Part shown: one piece after another, positions 15,727 to 22,726 of the stretch
How the letters are laid out: every line of letters begins with the position of its first letter
How positions within the stretch are numbered: position 1 is the stretch's first letter
Assembly (NCBI GenBank): GCA_017553575.1
Contig: JAFZKQ010000066.1
Location: forward strand, 1 to 41,471
Reading direction: 5' to 3'
DNA: 41,471 bases
DNA from: Paludibacteraceae bacterium
GTDB taxonomy: Bacteria > Bacteroidota > Bacteroidia > Bacteroidales > Paludibacteraceae
Position numbers and translations under genes: made by a program
Notes under the pieces: model-generated
The model's database searches: none
Seen by the model: the letters and a program-made list of their open reading frames with translations, nothing else
What the model was told of the DNA's origin: nothing

Positions 15727-16368
15727 ATGTCTACTGATTTGTTTCAAAACCGATATCGTATATCTTCTTCACGAGCTTCGTGGCACAATTATAATGGAGG
15801 AGTGTATTTCGTAACCATTTGCACAAAAAATCGTGAACATTACTTTGGAGAAATTGCTTGCAATCAGGCCTTGTCTCCATCTTCAGTCATGCATCTGTCT
15901 GCAGTCGGGGGATATGTTGACGAACAACTGCGTAATGTGTCATCGCATTACCCCTACGCCCAAATACCTTTGTGGGTGGTTATGCCTAACCATGTACATG
16001 CGATTGTGGTTATTCATTCTGAAACGCCAACCGTAGAGACGATGTGCACATCGTCTCTACAATCATCGGTGTGTACATCGTCTCGGACATCTAATCCATC
16101 TCGATGGAAAAATACAATCGTTAATGAACAAATGCAATTGGTTTCGCATAAACGTGGTTTGTTGTCCACAGCAGTAGGCGGATTAAAACGTGCTGTTAGT
16201 TGTTTTGCAAACACCAATCGAATTATGTTTGCGTGGCAACCTCGTTTTCATGACCACATGATTCGTACTGTCGAGGAGCAAAACCGTATTGCAGATTATA
16301 TAGAACACAACGTTTTCCGTTGGAAATCGGATTGCTTTTACGAATGTGATGAGACGCAGAGTTTTTAG
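15727..16368 (+). CDS. REP-associated tyrosine transposase (RAYT, Y1/IS200-like TnpA_REP)
   Basis: A 213-residue single-strand DNA transposase of the HUH Y1 class. Visible are the N-terminal GGVYFVTICTKNREHYFG, the HUH pair in MPNHVHAIVVI (about residues 86-96), and the catalytic Tyr region RIADYIEHNVFRWKSD near the C-terminus. Solitary RAYTs lack IS ends and act with nearby REP-type palindromes. Here the 28-bp palindrome lies upstream (15588) and also inside the gene (16033-16060), where it encodes about residues 103-111. A degenerate half copy follows at 16071. The palindrome sits in a spacer between the HUH strand and the helical C-terminal part, so activity may be retained. No terminal inverted repeats are seen. 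Start ATG at 15727. Confidence 0.9.
   Translation: MSTDLFQNRYRISSSRASWHNYNGGVYFVTICTKNREHYFGEIACNQALSPSSVMHLSAVGGYVDEQLRNVSSHYPYAQIPLWVVMPNHVHAIVVIHSETPTVETMCTSSLQSSVCTSSRTSNPSRWKNTIVNEQMQLVSHKRGLLSTAVGGLKRAVSCFANTNRIMFAWQPRFHDHMIRTVEEQNRIADYIEHNVFRWKSDCFYECDETQSF
16033..16060. repeat. 28-bp perfect palindrome, copy 3 (inside the RAYT gene)
   Basis: Identical to copies at 11252 and 15588 and in frame with the transposase gene, adding the peptide VETMCTSSL. Confidence 0.95.
16071..16084. repeat. Degenerate half copy of the 28-bp palindrome
   Basis: GTGTACATCGTCTC matches the right arm and centre of the palindrome with one change (GTGTAC for GTGCAC). It lies 10 bases after copy 3 and also within the RAYT frame, giving the second CTSS peptide. 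Confidence 0.6.
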
Positions 16369-16402
16369 GCAATGGTTGTAGCGAGGCGATTTCTTGCTTC
16401 CC

Positions 16403-16897
16403 TCAATACATATCATAGTCCTCAAACCAAGACATGATGGCCACACGGAATCCTTGGAGCGAGTATTTGATTGCGGACTTCTCGGCTTCTTCCGGATTAG
16501 GAAAACACTTGGACTGATAGTGGCTTGTCTCACTCCTGATTATATGGGAGGATCCCAAGGGTTGATCCAAAACTAGGATATAGTTTGGGCTTCGATAGCG
16601 TGAGAATTTCCCAACAACGGGTTGAAAGGAGTCGTTTCGAAAGACGACTTCCCCCTTTTCGATGAGCGAATGTCTCTGAAGAACAAGAATTACATAACGA
16701 CCGCAGGGAAACTTATGGGACCATTCTCAACCAAAAGTCTCTTTCGATGACATCTCCGAAAAGCGGTCGTTTGTTTCCGCAATAAACTCATGTTCATGCT
16801 TCTCTTTTTCGAAAATAAAGCGGATATTCTCCTCCTTGAAGGTGTTTTCCAACGCTACAAATTTTGCGTTGTACGTTTCGATTGCATCTTTCCCCAT
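16403..16897 (-). pseudogene. Small gene of unknown function, interrupted by one in-frame TGA
   Basis: A 164-codon minus-strand frame from ATG at 16897 to TGA at 16403-16405 is broken only by TGA at codon 57 (16727-16729). Both sides read as ordinary protein in the same frame. The first part is charged and helical (MGKDAIETYNAKFVALEN, then IRFIFEKEKHEHEF). The second part looks beta-rich (GEVVFRNDSFQPVVGKF, YILVLDQPLGSSHI) and ends in a helix (PEEAEKSAIKYSLQGFRVAI) with a WFEDYDMY tail. I do not recognise the family. No signal peptide or membrane segment. It is convergent with the RAYT gene and lies between the island and the SecD-like gene. Each piece alone is under 110 codons, so gene callers would probably miss it. 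Confidence 0.6.
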
Positions 16898-16962
16898 TCC
16901 CTTTGACGAAATAAAAATTTATCCAATGGCTAAGAAAATCACCTATCCTCACGATGTGAGAT

Positions 16963-18216
16963 CTATTTCTTTGCCGAATCTGTAACCTTTTCTTCGATGA
17001 TTTTGACGGAAACGGGCAATGGGCCTGTGTTCAATAGGTTTGCCAAGTCGTTCGCTTCCTTGAAAGTGAATTCGCCTACGATTTGGCACCGTCCGCATGA
17101 GATCTCGCAGTTAACCCGAGGGTAGCAGTAGACAAGGCCATCCAAGACGATGCCGATTGTGTTGTTGATGCTTCTTCCTGTGAGGGCTTGCCAATCTTTA
17201 GCCGCCTGTGGGGTCATGTTTATGGTGATGGCGCTTTCTTTTTCCTCTTCATAGAATTCGGCTTTCGCTTCTTGGGTGAGGTTGCCGGACATGGCCGCTT
17301 TCCCCGTCTTTCCTGTTGAGCGGAGGGCAATTAGACTGAAACTCTTTTGTCCATCTGAATTTCTATTGGGACACCAAGCGGGGTGGAGGTCGGCTGGTAT
17401 TAGCTTCTCCTCTTTCGCTAATTTGAAGTAGCTTGAGATTACTGCCGTGTCTTTTGTCTCGGCTCGACAGATTTCCGAACTATAATAGCTGTTGCTATTC
17501 TTGTCGAAATCTATGGAGAGTATCTTGAAGAGGGAATCCATTTTAACCAATTCAGGTGTCGATTCAAGTCCTCTTGCCATGGTATTGACGGCCTCCACGT
17601 TTGTGATTATTTCACTCAGTTTGTAGGTCTCCCAAAATTCGAGGTTGCCCGGGCTAATGAGCATCTTGCGAATTCGTTCAGGACTTTTGATGCCTAGCAA
17701 CTTGATGTGGATTTGTCCTTCCACCTCTGTCGAACGGATTTCGGGTTTGGAAATGCCTAATTTCTTTAGGCGGGAGCGTAAAATGTTGATTGTTTGGTCG
17801 GTTGTGCTCTTGACTTCCTTTTTGAGAATCTTGATCACTTTTTCGTCGCTCGTGGAACTATTGATCTGCTTGTTTAATTCAGAGTCGGAGAAGAGTGAAC
17901 TTAGCGGATGACCGTTGGACTTGAAGGCTTCGGCGAAGTGATCCATAAAATCGCCTTGCGTCTTCCCCTGGTTCTTCTCTGCACTGTTGAGGGCCGATTT
18001 GAAGATGGAGTCAGTGGCGTGCGTGCCGGCAAATGATTTGAGTGCGTCGGACAAGGAGACCTCCAAGGTGATCTCCATGTCGCTTGGATTGCCTACTGCC
18101 TCTTCCTGAACTGCCCCGGATGCTTCGTTGTTTGTCATCTGGTGGCATAAAAGGTAAAAGAGGCATCCTAATGGTAGGAGGAGGAATAGTAGTCGGGCAA
18201 TGTTTTTCTTTTCCAT
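16963..18216 (-). CDS. Orphan SecD periplasmic (P1) domain protein
   Basis: 417 residues matching only the first part of Bacteroidota SecDF. One N-terminal membrane segment (about 8-25, LLFLLLPLGCLFYLL) is followed by the P1 domain: NILRSRLKKLGISKPEIR, then PERIRKMLISPGNLEFWETY, and the base domain ITINMTPQAAKDWQ to FTFKEANDLANLLNTGPLPVSVKIIEEK. It stops exactly where full-length SecD enters TM2, so there is no channel and no SecF. The DLKGG motif at the TM1/P1 junction is absent (NPSDMEITLEVS instead). Full SecD uses P1 to pull proteins across the membrane with proton force; a lone P1 could assist or bind secreted clients, but that is inference. No decay is visible, so it looks like a maintained paralogue. 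It is transcribed alone. Confidence 0.8.
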   Translation of the reverse strand: MEKKNIARLLFLLLPLGCLFYLLCHQMTNNEASGAVQEEAVGNPSDMEITLEVSLSDALKSFAGTHATDSIFKSALNSAEKNQGKTQGDFMDHFAEAFKSNGHPLSSLFSDSELNKQINSSTSDEKVIKILKKEVKSTTDQTINILRSRLKKLGISKPEIRSTEVEGQIHIKLLGIKSPERIRKMLISPGNLEFWETYKLSEIITNVEAVNTMARGLESTPELVKMDSLFKILSIDFDKNSNSYYSSEICRAETKDTAVISSYFKLAKEEKLIPADLHPAWCPNRNSDGQKSFSLIALRSTGKTGKAAMSGNLTQEAKAEFYEEEKESAITINMTPQAAKDWQALTGRSINNTIGIVLDGLVYCYPRVNCEISCGRCQIVGEFTFKEANDLANLLNTGPLPVSVKIIEEKVTDSAKK

Positions 18217-18331
18217 TTCGATTGATTTAGGGTGGTTTATTGTTGCGAATATAGTCAGTTATATGCTATGGTTGTGTGTTTTTTGAATAGGAAGTGATTG
18301 ATAGGCCTTTGTTTCGGTTGCCTCAACAAAT

Positions 18332-18364
18332 AAAAAAGGCTACCCAATGGATGGATAGCCTTTT
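18332..18364 (-). terminator. Intrinsic terminator for the T9SS cargo gene
   Basis: On the minus strand AAAAGGCTA (18364-18356) pairs with TAGCCTTTT (18342-18334) around a 13-base loop and runs into a T tract, ~20 bases after the stop at 18382. Confidence 0.82.
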
Positions 18365-18381
18365 GAAATTCTTTATAAGAA

Positions 18382-19419
18382 TTATTTCTTGATTACCTTA
18401 GAAGAGTAAGCCTTTTGACCGTCAACCAATACGCGCAATGTGTATTGTCCAGCAGGCAAGTTGTCTGTCTTAGCGGTGTAAGCGTAGTCGCCTTCGCTCA
18501 ATTGAGCATCTACGATAGTAGCGGCAACCTTACCGGCGTTGTCAACCAAGTTGATGCTGATGCTTGCTGCATTCTCCAATTTGAAAGTAGCAGTCAACTC
18601 ATTCTCGAATGGGTTAGGAGAAACTTCGTAAGAGAAGTTCTTGATAGCCAAGTTCTCTTGTGGCTTGCTCTTTGGAGCGAGGTTCTTGAAGTCAGGAGTT
18701 TCGAAGAAAGCATCGAAAGACTTGCTGTTTCCGCAAGAGCAGTTGCAGTCAGAAGTGATTTCGCTTTCCAATACGATGAGGACAGGGTAGCGAACACCTT
18801 CTGCGAAGTATTGGTAACGAACAGAATGGATCTGATACTTAGTTGCGCCCATGAATTGCTCGTAGTTCTTGTCAACCTTGATACGGAGTGTGTTTTCGTA
18901 AACATTTCCGTCTGGCAAAATCAACGTACCCCATGCATCAGCACTTGTGATGTAAGTACCGTCTATAGCATATTCTTGTCCGCCCACAGCGTAAGTACCG
19001 ACCATAGCGCCATTGATAGCATCACCGTAAGCGAATGGGAACTTCAAGTCTACGATAGGTTGCTCGAAGGAGATCTTAGTGCTTTTGCTCTCCAATCCCC
19101 AATACATTTTCTGCGTCTTGCTGATTTCGAAGAAAGTGTTCTTAGTACCGCCTTCGTCGCAAGAGAGGAAGATGTTGGAGTTGCTCTTAGCCGAGAAGTT
19201 CTCAGCTTGGTCAATGTACATATCTGTATTTATCTCCTTAGCATTTGAATAGTCCCATACTTGGTTAGGTCCGGCAGGAGTTGAGGCTTGGTATTCCATC
19301 TTCTTCAAGTTTCTGTGGTCGCCGATCCTCAGACCATTGTCCTTATAGGTAAGGGTGGTTTGGGCAAAGCATCCTGCTGCGAGGAAGATAGCCCCTGCAA
19401 GAGTATAAAGTTTTTTCAT
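18382..19419 (-). CDS. Secreted protein with T9SS type A sorting domain
   Basis: 345 residues: signal peptide (MKKLYTLAGAIFLAAGCFAQ), a ~230-residue beta-rich body, and a C-terminal T9SS domain of about 80 residues (NFSYEVSPNPFENELTATF, LVDNAGKVAATI, LPAGQYTLRVLVDG, YSSKVIKK). The tail marks export by type IX secretion and usually attachment to A-LPS on the cell surface. The body (NGLRIGDHRNLKKMEYQ, GPNQVWDYSNA) resembles the N-terminal part of many uncharacterised Bacteroidota T9SS proteins. A CNCSCG cluster (about residues 226-231) could bind metal or form disulfides. No enzymatic motif is recognised. Codon use is strongly biased, suggesting good expression. It has its own terminator. Confidence 0.88.
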   Translation of the reverse strand: MKKLYTLAGAIFLAAGCFAQTTLTYKDNGLRIGDHRNLKKMEYQASTPAGPNQVWDYSNAKEINTDMYIDQAENFSAKSNSNIFLSCDEGGTKNTFFEISKTQKMYWGLESKSTKISFEQPIVDLKFPFAYGDAINGAMVGTYAVGGQEYAIDGTYITSADAWGTLILPDGNVYENTLRIKVDKNYEQFMGATKYQIHSVRYQYFAEGVRYPVLIVLESEITSDCNCSCGNSKSFDAFFETPDFKNLAPKSKPQENLAIKNFSYEVSPNPFENELTATFKLENAASISINLVDNAGKVAATIVDAQLSEGDYAYTAKTDNLPAGQYTLRVLVDGQKAYSSKVIKK

Positions 19420-19771
19420 TTTATTGAGTATTTAAGATAGTTCGACACATTTTTAATAATCACAGGGTAAAGATAAATCTTTTTTTTCATTGTAGGTTGT
19501 TTAATTATGTGAAAAAAGATGATTTGTTGAAAAAATTTCGGTAGGATGCCTCTTGTGATATACGCTATAGAACGATTATGGATATTTCATTGGTAGATTG
19601 GCCTTTCGAAAACAGTAGAAAGCTGTTTGATTTTCCCTCTCGTTGGGTGGTGTTGTCGCTTTGAGGTAGGAGGGTGGATGTGTTGTGTGAAACTTGTTTT
19701 GTTGAAGATGCGTAGGTAAGATGGAATGTTTGTATTCTGAATTATTCCATTAAATTAAAATTTGTTGAAAT
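19420..19771. other. Intergenic stretch with no recognisable gene
   Basis: About 350 AT-rich bases upstream of the T9SS cargo gene. A weak minus-strand -7 box (TATCTTTA, 19468-19475) may drive that gene. No open frame, RNA or repeat is convincing. Confidence 0.4.
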
Positions 19772-19801
19772 AAAAAGAGACGTCTCATGTGAAACGTCTC
19801 T
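19772..19801 (-). terminator. Intrinsic terminator of the TPR operon
   Basis: On the minus strand AGAGACGT pairs with ACGTCTCT (arms 19794-19801 and 19776-19783) followed by TTTTA, 22 bases after the stop of the small secreted-protein gene. The stem resembles the outer part of the 28-bp palindrome (AGAGACG/CGTCTCT). Confidence 0.78.
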
Positions 19802-19822
19802 CCATGTGATTGTTTTTGGAAA

Positions 19823-20353
19823 TCAATTTTTCTCCTTGAATTTCTTTTCTTCTTTTGCTTTCAATTTTCCCTTTTTGAAATCCTTTAAATAGCCGTCCAT
19901 GATTTTGTCGCTACCTGTCTTTCCCTTGTTCTTTTCGTAGTAAGTCATCATTTTGCTCACTGCAAAATAGTGCATGTTGAAGTCGTGTTCCTTTTGCTTG
20001 TTTTCCAAGCAATAAATGACACATCCGGCAAAGTAGGCCACGGCGAGTTGGCTTGATATGTCTTGGCTCTCGCATTCGAGATAGAGGCCTCTCTTCTCGT
20101 CTATGTAGATGGTAATGTCGTCGGAGGCTTCAACCCATGCCATGATGTATTGTGCGGCGGAAAGGGTCCAAAAAGCCTCTTCGGGAAGTTCGGCGGACAA
20201 GTAGTATTGGGCTGTTTTGAGGGCGATGTCGTTGTCCTTGCGGCAATCTTCGGCGCTCTCGTATTTCTTAATTTCAGGAATTTCAAAATCTGGTTTTGCG
20301 TATCCTGTCAGGGTGCTTAGCACCAATGCGATGAGTATTAACGTCTTCTTCAT
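19823..20353 (-). CDS. Small secreted protein of unknown function
   Basis: 176 residues with a clear signal peptide (MKKTLILIALVLSTLTGYA, cleavage near residue 19). The mature part is mostly helical: DIALKTAQYYLSAELPEEAF and FWTLSAAQYIMAWVEA look like a degenerate TPR or helical-hairpin pair. It ends in a lysine-rich tail (KKGKLKAKEEKKFKEKN). Two cysteines lie in the middle. I recognise no family. Its ATG overlaps the stop of the upstream TPR gene by four bases (ATGA), so the two are translationally coupled and probably work together in the periplasm. Confidence 0.75.
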   Translation of the reverse strand: MKKTLILIALVLSTLTGYAKPDFEIPEIKKYESAEDCRKDNDIALKTAQYYLSAELPEEAFWTLSAAQYIMAWVEASDDITIYIDEKRGLYLECESQDISSQLAVAYFAGCVIYCLENKQKEHDFNMHYFAVSKMMTYYEKNKGKTGSDKIMDGYLKDFKKGKLKAKEEKKFKEKN

Positions 20354-21528
20354 TTCTTCGGATTGTTTATTCGTTTGATAGGTTTGTTTGCGTTCGGTTC
20401 AAATGGATGTTGTATCATCCAAGTGTGTAGGGCTTTCAAAATCTTTTGATTCTCTTCTTTTGAAACGTATTCGAGGTATTCTTTATTGTAGGCGTCTTTG
20501 AACAACTCCATGGAGAATGCCTCGAAGTAGCCGCCGTCGATCAACTGTTTTTGGTAGTCCAGCAAGTAGTTGGGGAATTCTTCTTCCCATTCTTCTTTGT
20601 ACGTGTTGGCTATAGCTTCCCTTATTCCGATGATGTCTGAAAGCGTGATGCTGTCTCTCTTGTTTGCTATCATTTCGAGTACGGGTTTTGATTTGGATGC
20701 GGCCAATTCATACCTGATTTCAAAAGGTATGAGCAATTTTAGTCCATGCATGCCGATTTCGTTTTTCTTGGTGAAGGATATGTGTAGCATGGTGTCTCCT
20801 TGCATCTTAAATGCGTTGTCGAAAATCTCCACGATTCCTTTTTGGATGAGTTGATTCCAATGGCTATTAGGAGTTGTAAGATATAAGGAGTCTGGCATTG
20901 CAGGCATTGCTTTTTTGATATTTTTTTTCTTAGCCTCCTTCTCCAAAATAAGAAAACTCTCTCCGTAAATGAGAGCCCAAACGTATTCTGGCGAATTTAG
21001 ATAGATGGCGCTTGTGCGGAGGTAGGGCGACGGGTAGGTGGGCTCAACCTCCATGGCTTTTTCGTATAATTCGATAGCCCTGTCATAATCTTTCTCCATG
21101 AAACAGATGTTTCCCTTCTCCATGTAGAGGATGCCTGAGTTGGGGAATCTTTTCAATCCTTTGTCGTAGCAGGCAACGGCAGTCTTCCGTTTTCCGAGGT
21201 AATCGTAGGCGTTGCCTTGGAGTTGGTAAAGTTGGGCATCTGCTCTGGGATCTTTTTCTATCTTCTTGCTTATTTTTATGGCCTCTTCATATTCTTTCTT
21301 CATGGACTTGGCGTAGGCCAATTCGTAGTTGATCAAATAATTCTTGGGGTTGTTTTCCAGCAGCTTATTGTAAATCTCGATGGATTTGTCGATTTCGCCG
21401 TTGTCGCAATATTCGATGGCTTGCTGCATTTGTCTTTGTTCGTACTCTGACAAATCGGACGCTTGTACTTGGGTAGTAAGCACCATGGCTGCTAGTGATA
21501 GGCTTACAAAAATGTGGGCTGTTTTCAT
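20350..21528 (-). CDS. Secreted TPR-repeat protein
   Basis: 392 residues: signal peptide (MKTAHIFVSLSLAAMVLTTQVQA), then about four to five tetratricopeptide repeats between residues 30 and 190 (for example AIEYCDNGEIDKSIEIYNKLLENNP, AVACYDKGLKRFPNSGILYMEKG, AIELYEKAMEVEP). The C-terminal ~200 residues are a helical domain without a motif I recognise. TPRs are scaffolds for protein binding; a periplasmic or outer-membrane-associated assembly role is inference. It is the first gene of a two-gene operon with the 176-residue protein, with a 4-base overlap. A -7 box lies upstream at 21574. Confidence 0.82.
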   Translation of the reverse strand: MKTAHIFVSLSLAAMVLTTQVQASDLSEYEQRQMQQAIEYCDNGEIDKSIEIYNKLLENNPKNYLINYELAYAKSMKKEYEEAIKISKKIEKDPRADAQLYQLQGNAYDYLGKRKTAVACYDKGLKRFPNSGILYMEKGNICFMEKDYDRAIELYEKAMEVEPTYPSPYLRTSAIYLNSPEYVWALIYGESFLILEKEAKKKNIKKAMPAMPDSLYLTTPNSHWNQLIQKGIVEIFDNAFKMQGDTMLHISFTKKNEIGMHGLKLLIPFEIRYELAASKSKPVLEMIANKRDSITLSDIIGIREAIANTYKEEWEEEFPNYLLDYQKQLIDGGYFEAFSMELFKDAYNKEYLEYVSKEENQKILKALHTWMIQHPFEPNANKPIKRINNPKK

Positions 21529-21573
21529 CTGAGATTTCTCTTTATGTAATGAGTGTTTTTATTGTGCTTTTTA

Positions 21574-21581
21574 CAAAGTTA
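21574..21581 (-). promoter_or_regulatory. -7 box for the TPR operon
   Basis: Minus-strand TAACTTTG, a perfect TAnnTTTG box, 46 bases before the TPR gene start. No clear -33 box. Confidence 0.5.
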
Positions 21582-21646
21582 GCAATAAATGGCATATTTT
21601 GATGAAAATGATTAAAAAATAGGGGAATTTCATGTTTATGAAGTAT

Positions 21647-21680
21647 GAAAAAGCCCCACATTTCAAATGCAGGGCTTTTG
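21647..21680 (-). terminator. Terminator after the BspA-like remnant
   Basis: On the minus strand AAAAGCCC pairs with GGGCTTTT-type sequence (21672-21679 with 21650-21657), with extra CATTT/AAATG pairing inside the loop, and T residues follow. Confidence 0.7.
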
Positions 21681-21746
21681 TCTCTTTCAACTTTTCGGTG
21701 GTGATGTGGTATCTCATTCCACGAATTCCACCTCCGATTATTAATC

Positions 21747-22005
21747 TTACAATTCCACCTTTCGGCATTCCTTTCCGACTTTGACGAAGAAGACTCCTTT
21801 TTGATGCAATTCCACTTGAACATCTTCATTGAGTCCATGTCTCACCTCCATCCAAGGAATATTGCACATCAGGATTGTTGTCGTGGTAATTTGTGATTCC
21901 AAACGAAGATCCTGCTTCCTCTGCTGTAAATGTCAGATAATTGGCTGCAAATACTGTGTTGATAGCGCACTGTAATAGGAAAAGTGTTAGTAATTTTTTT
22001 AACAT
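21747..22005 (-). pseudogene. BspA-like/LRR secreted protein N-terminal remnant, frameshifted
   Basis: Starts with a signal peptide (MLKKLLTLFLLQCAINTVFA) and YLTFTAEEAGSSFGI, then NPDVQYSLDGGETWT. This is the usual opening of Bacteroidales BspA-like leucine-rich-repeat proteins. The frame stops at 21826-21828. A one-base shift at about 21830 continues the expected sequence (LNEDVQVELHQKGVFFVKVG) to a TAA at 21747. No leucine-rich repeats follow; a terminator comes ~65 bases later. So this is a truncated and frameshifted copy of about 85 codons, although it keeps a promoter-like -7 box at 22101. Confidence 0.6.
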
Positions 22006-22100
22006 GTTTATGTAGATTATAGGAGGTTCTGATGGTATGTTTTCGGCAATCGCAGAACCTTTCATCGATTGGGAAAAGCCGTTCGTTCCAAACGACACTG

Positions 22101-22108
22101 CAAAGGTA
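22101..22108 (-). promoter_or_regulatory. -7 box upstream of the BspA-like remnant
   Basis: Minus-strand TACCTTTG, perfect match to TAnnTTTG, ~95 bases before the ATG at 22005. The rest of 22109-22280 shows nothing I can name. Confidence 0.4.
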
Positions 22109-22280
22109 TATAAAGTTCGTAGATAAGGAGGATTGTTTTTTTGCAGAAAAATCCTCGTTCTTTGTGTCTTCTTTCGATTTCTCCGTGCCATCCCGCGCTT
22201 GAAAGGTGGAACAATTTAGTGTCGTGTCGTCGATACCTTCTCCGTGAGGGTGGTGAAAGCCTCTTGCTGAGCCTACAAAA

Positions 22281-22309
22281 ACAAAAAAGCACCAATTGCT
22301 TGGTGCTTT
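22281..22309 (-). terminator. Intrinsic terminator of the tRNA pair
   Basis: AAAGCACCAA (22286-22295) and TTGGTGCTTT (22300-22309) form a perfect 10-bp stem with a 4-base loop. On the minus strand it is followed by a T-rich run and lies right after the second tRNA. Confidence 0.88.
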
Positions 22310-22310
22310 G

Positions 22311-22384
22311 TGACTCCGACAGGATTCAAACCTGTAACCTTTTGATCCGTAGTCAAATGCTCTATTCAGTTGAGCTACGGAGCC
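22311..22384 (-). tRNA. tRNA-Arg (anticodon ACG), second of two
   Basis: On the minus strand the acceptor stem GGCTCCG pairs with CGGAGTC, with discriminator A. The D arm is AGCTCAACTGAATAGAGC, the anticodon arm TTTGA-CTACGGA-TCAAA gives ACG (inosine-34 reads CGU, CGC and CGA). The T arm is ACAGG-TTTGAAT-CCTGT. CCA is not encoded. The 74 bases are identical to the copy at 22418. Confidence 0.95.
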
Positions 22385-22417
22385 ATTTTGTATGATTGTG
22401 CTTTTGAGGAAAATTTG

Positions 22418-22491
22418 TGACTCCGACAGGATTCAAACCTGTAACCTTTTGATCCGTAGTCAAATGCTCTATTCAGTTGAGCTACGGAGCC
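22418..22491 (-). tRNA. tRNA-Arg (anticodon ACG), first of two
   Basis: Identical to the copy at 22311 and separated from it by 33 bases; both are read from the same minus-strand promoter and end at the terminator at 22281. All four arms fold and CCA is not encoded. Confidence 0.95.
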
Positions 22492-22513
22492 ATTGTTTTT
22501 CTCAATTGCGGTG

Positions 22514-22521
22514 CAAAGATA
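22514..22521 (-). promoter_or_regulatory. -7 box for the tRNA-Arg pair
   Basis: Minus-strand TATCTTTG, perfect TAnnTTTG, 22 bases upstream of the first tRNA, a fitting distance for a short 5' leader. Confidence 0.6.
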
Positions 22522-22726
22522 GACACTTTTTCGGAATGTGGCAAATAGTTTCTCTCTTTTTTTTGAGAATTTTCTTGGCCGCATTCTGTGGGCGGGCTCT
22601 ATAAATTGATTTCGAGGGATTTCGCTTTTCTTCCGAACGGATTTCTGGACGGAGGCGTGCGTCGTGCGAACGCTGTGACCGATTGAAAAACCGTAGGGAG
22701 TGCCGAAAAGGAACGGGTGTTGTGAC

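Noticed and set aside
16963-18216. SecD-like gene as a truncated pseudogene
   Set aside because: The protein has a normal start, no internal lesions, a natural domain boundary at its end, and an altered TM1/P1 junction, all of which suit a maintained paralogue better than a broken secD.
18415-19248. 277-codon plus-strand open frame within the T9SS cargo gene
   Set aside because: Antisense shadow of a gene with signal peptide, sorting domain and strong codon bias.
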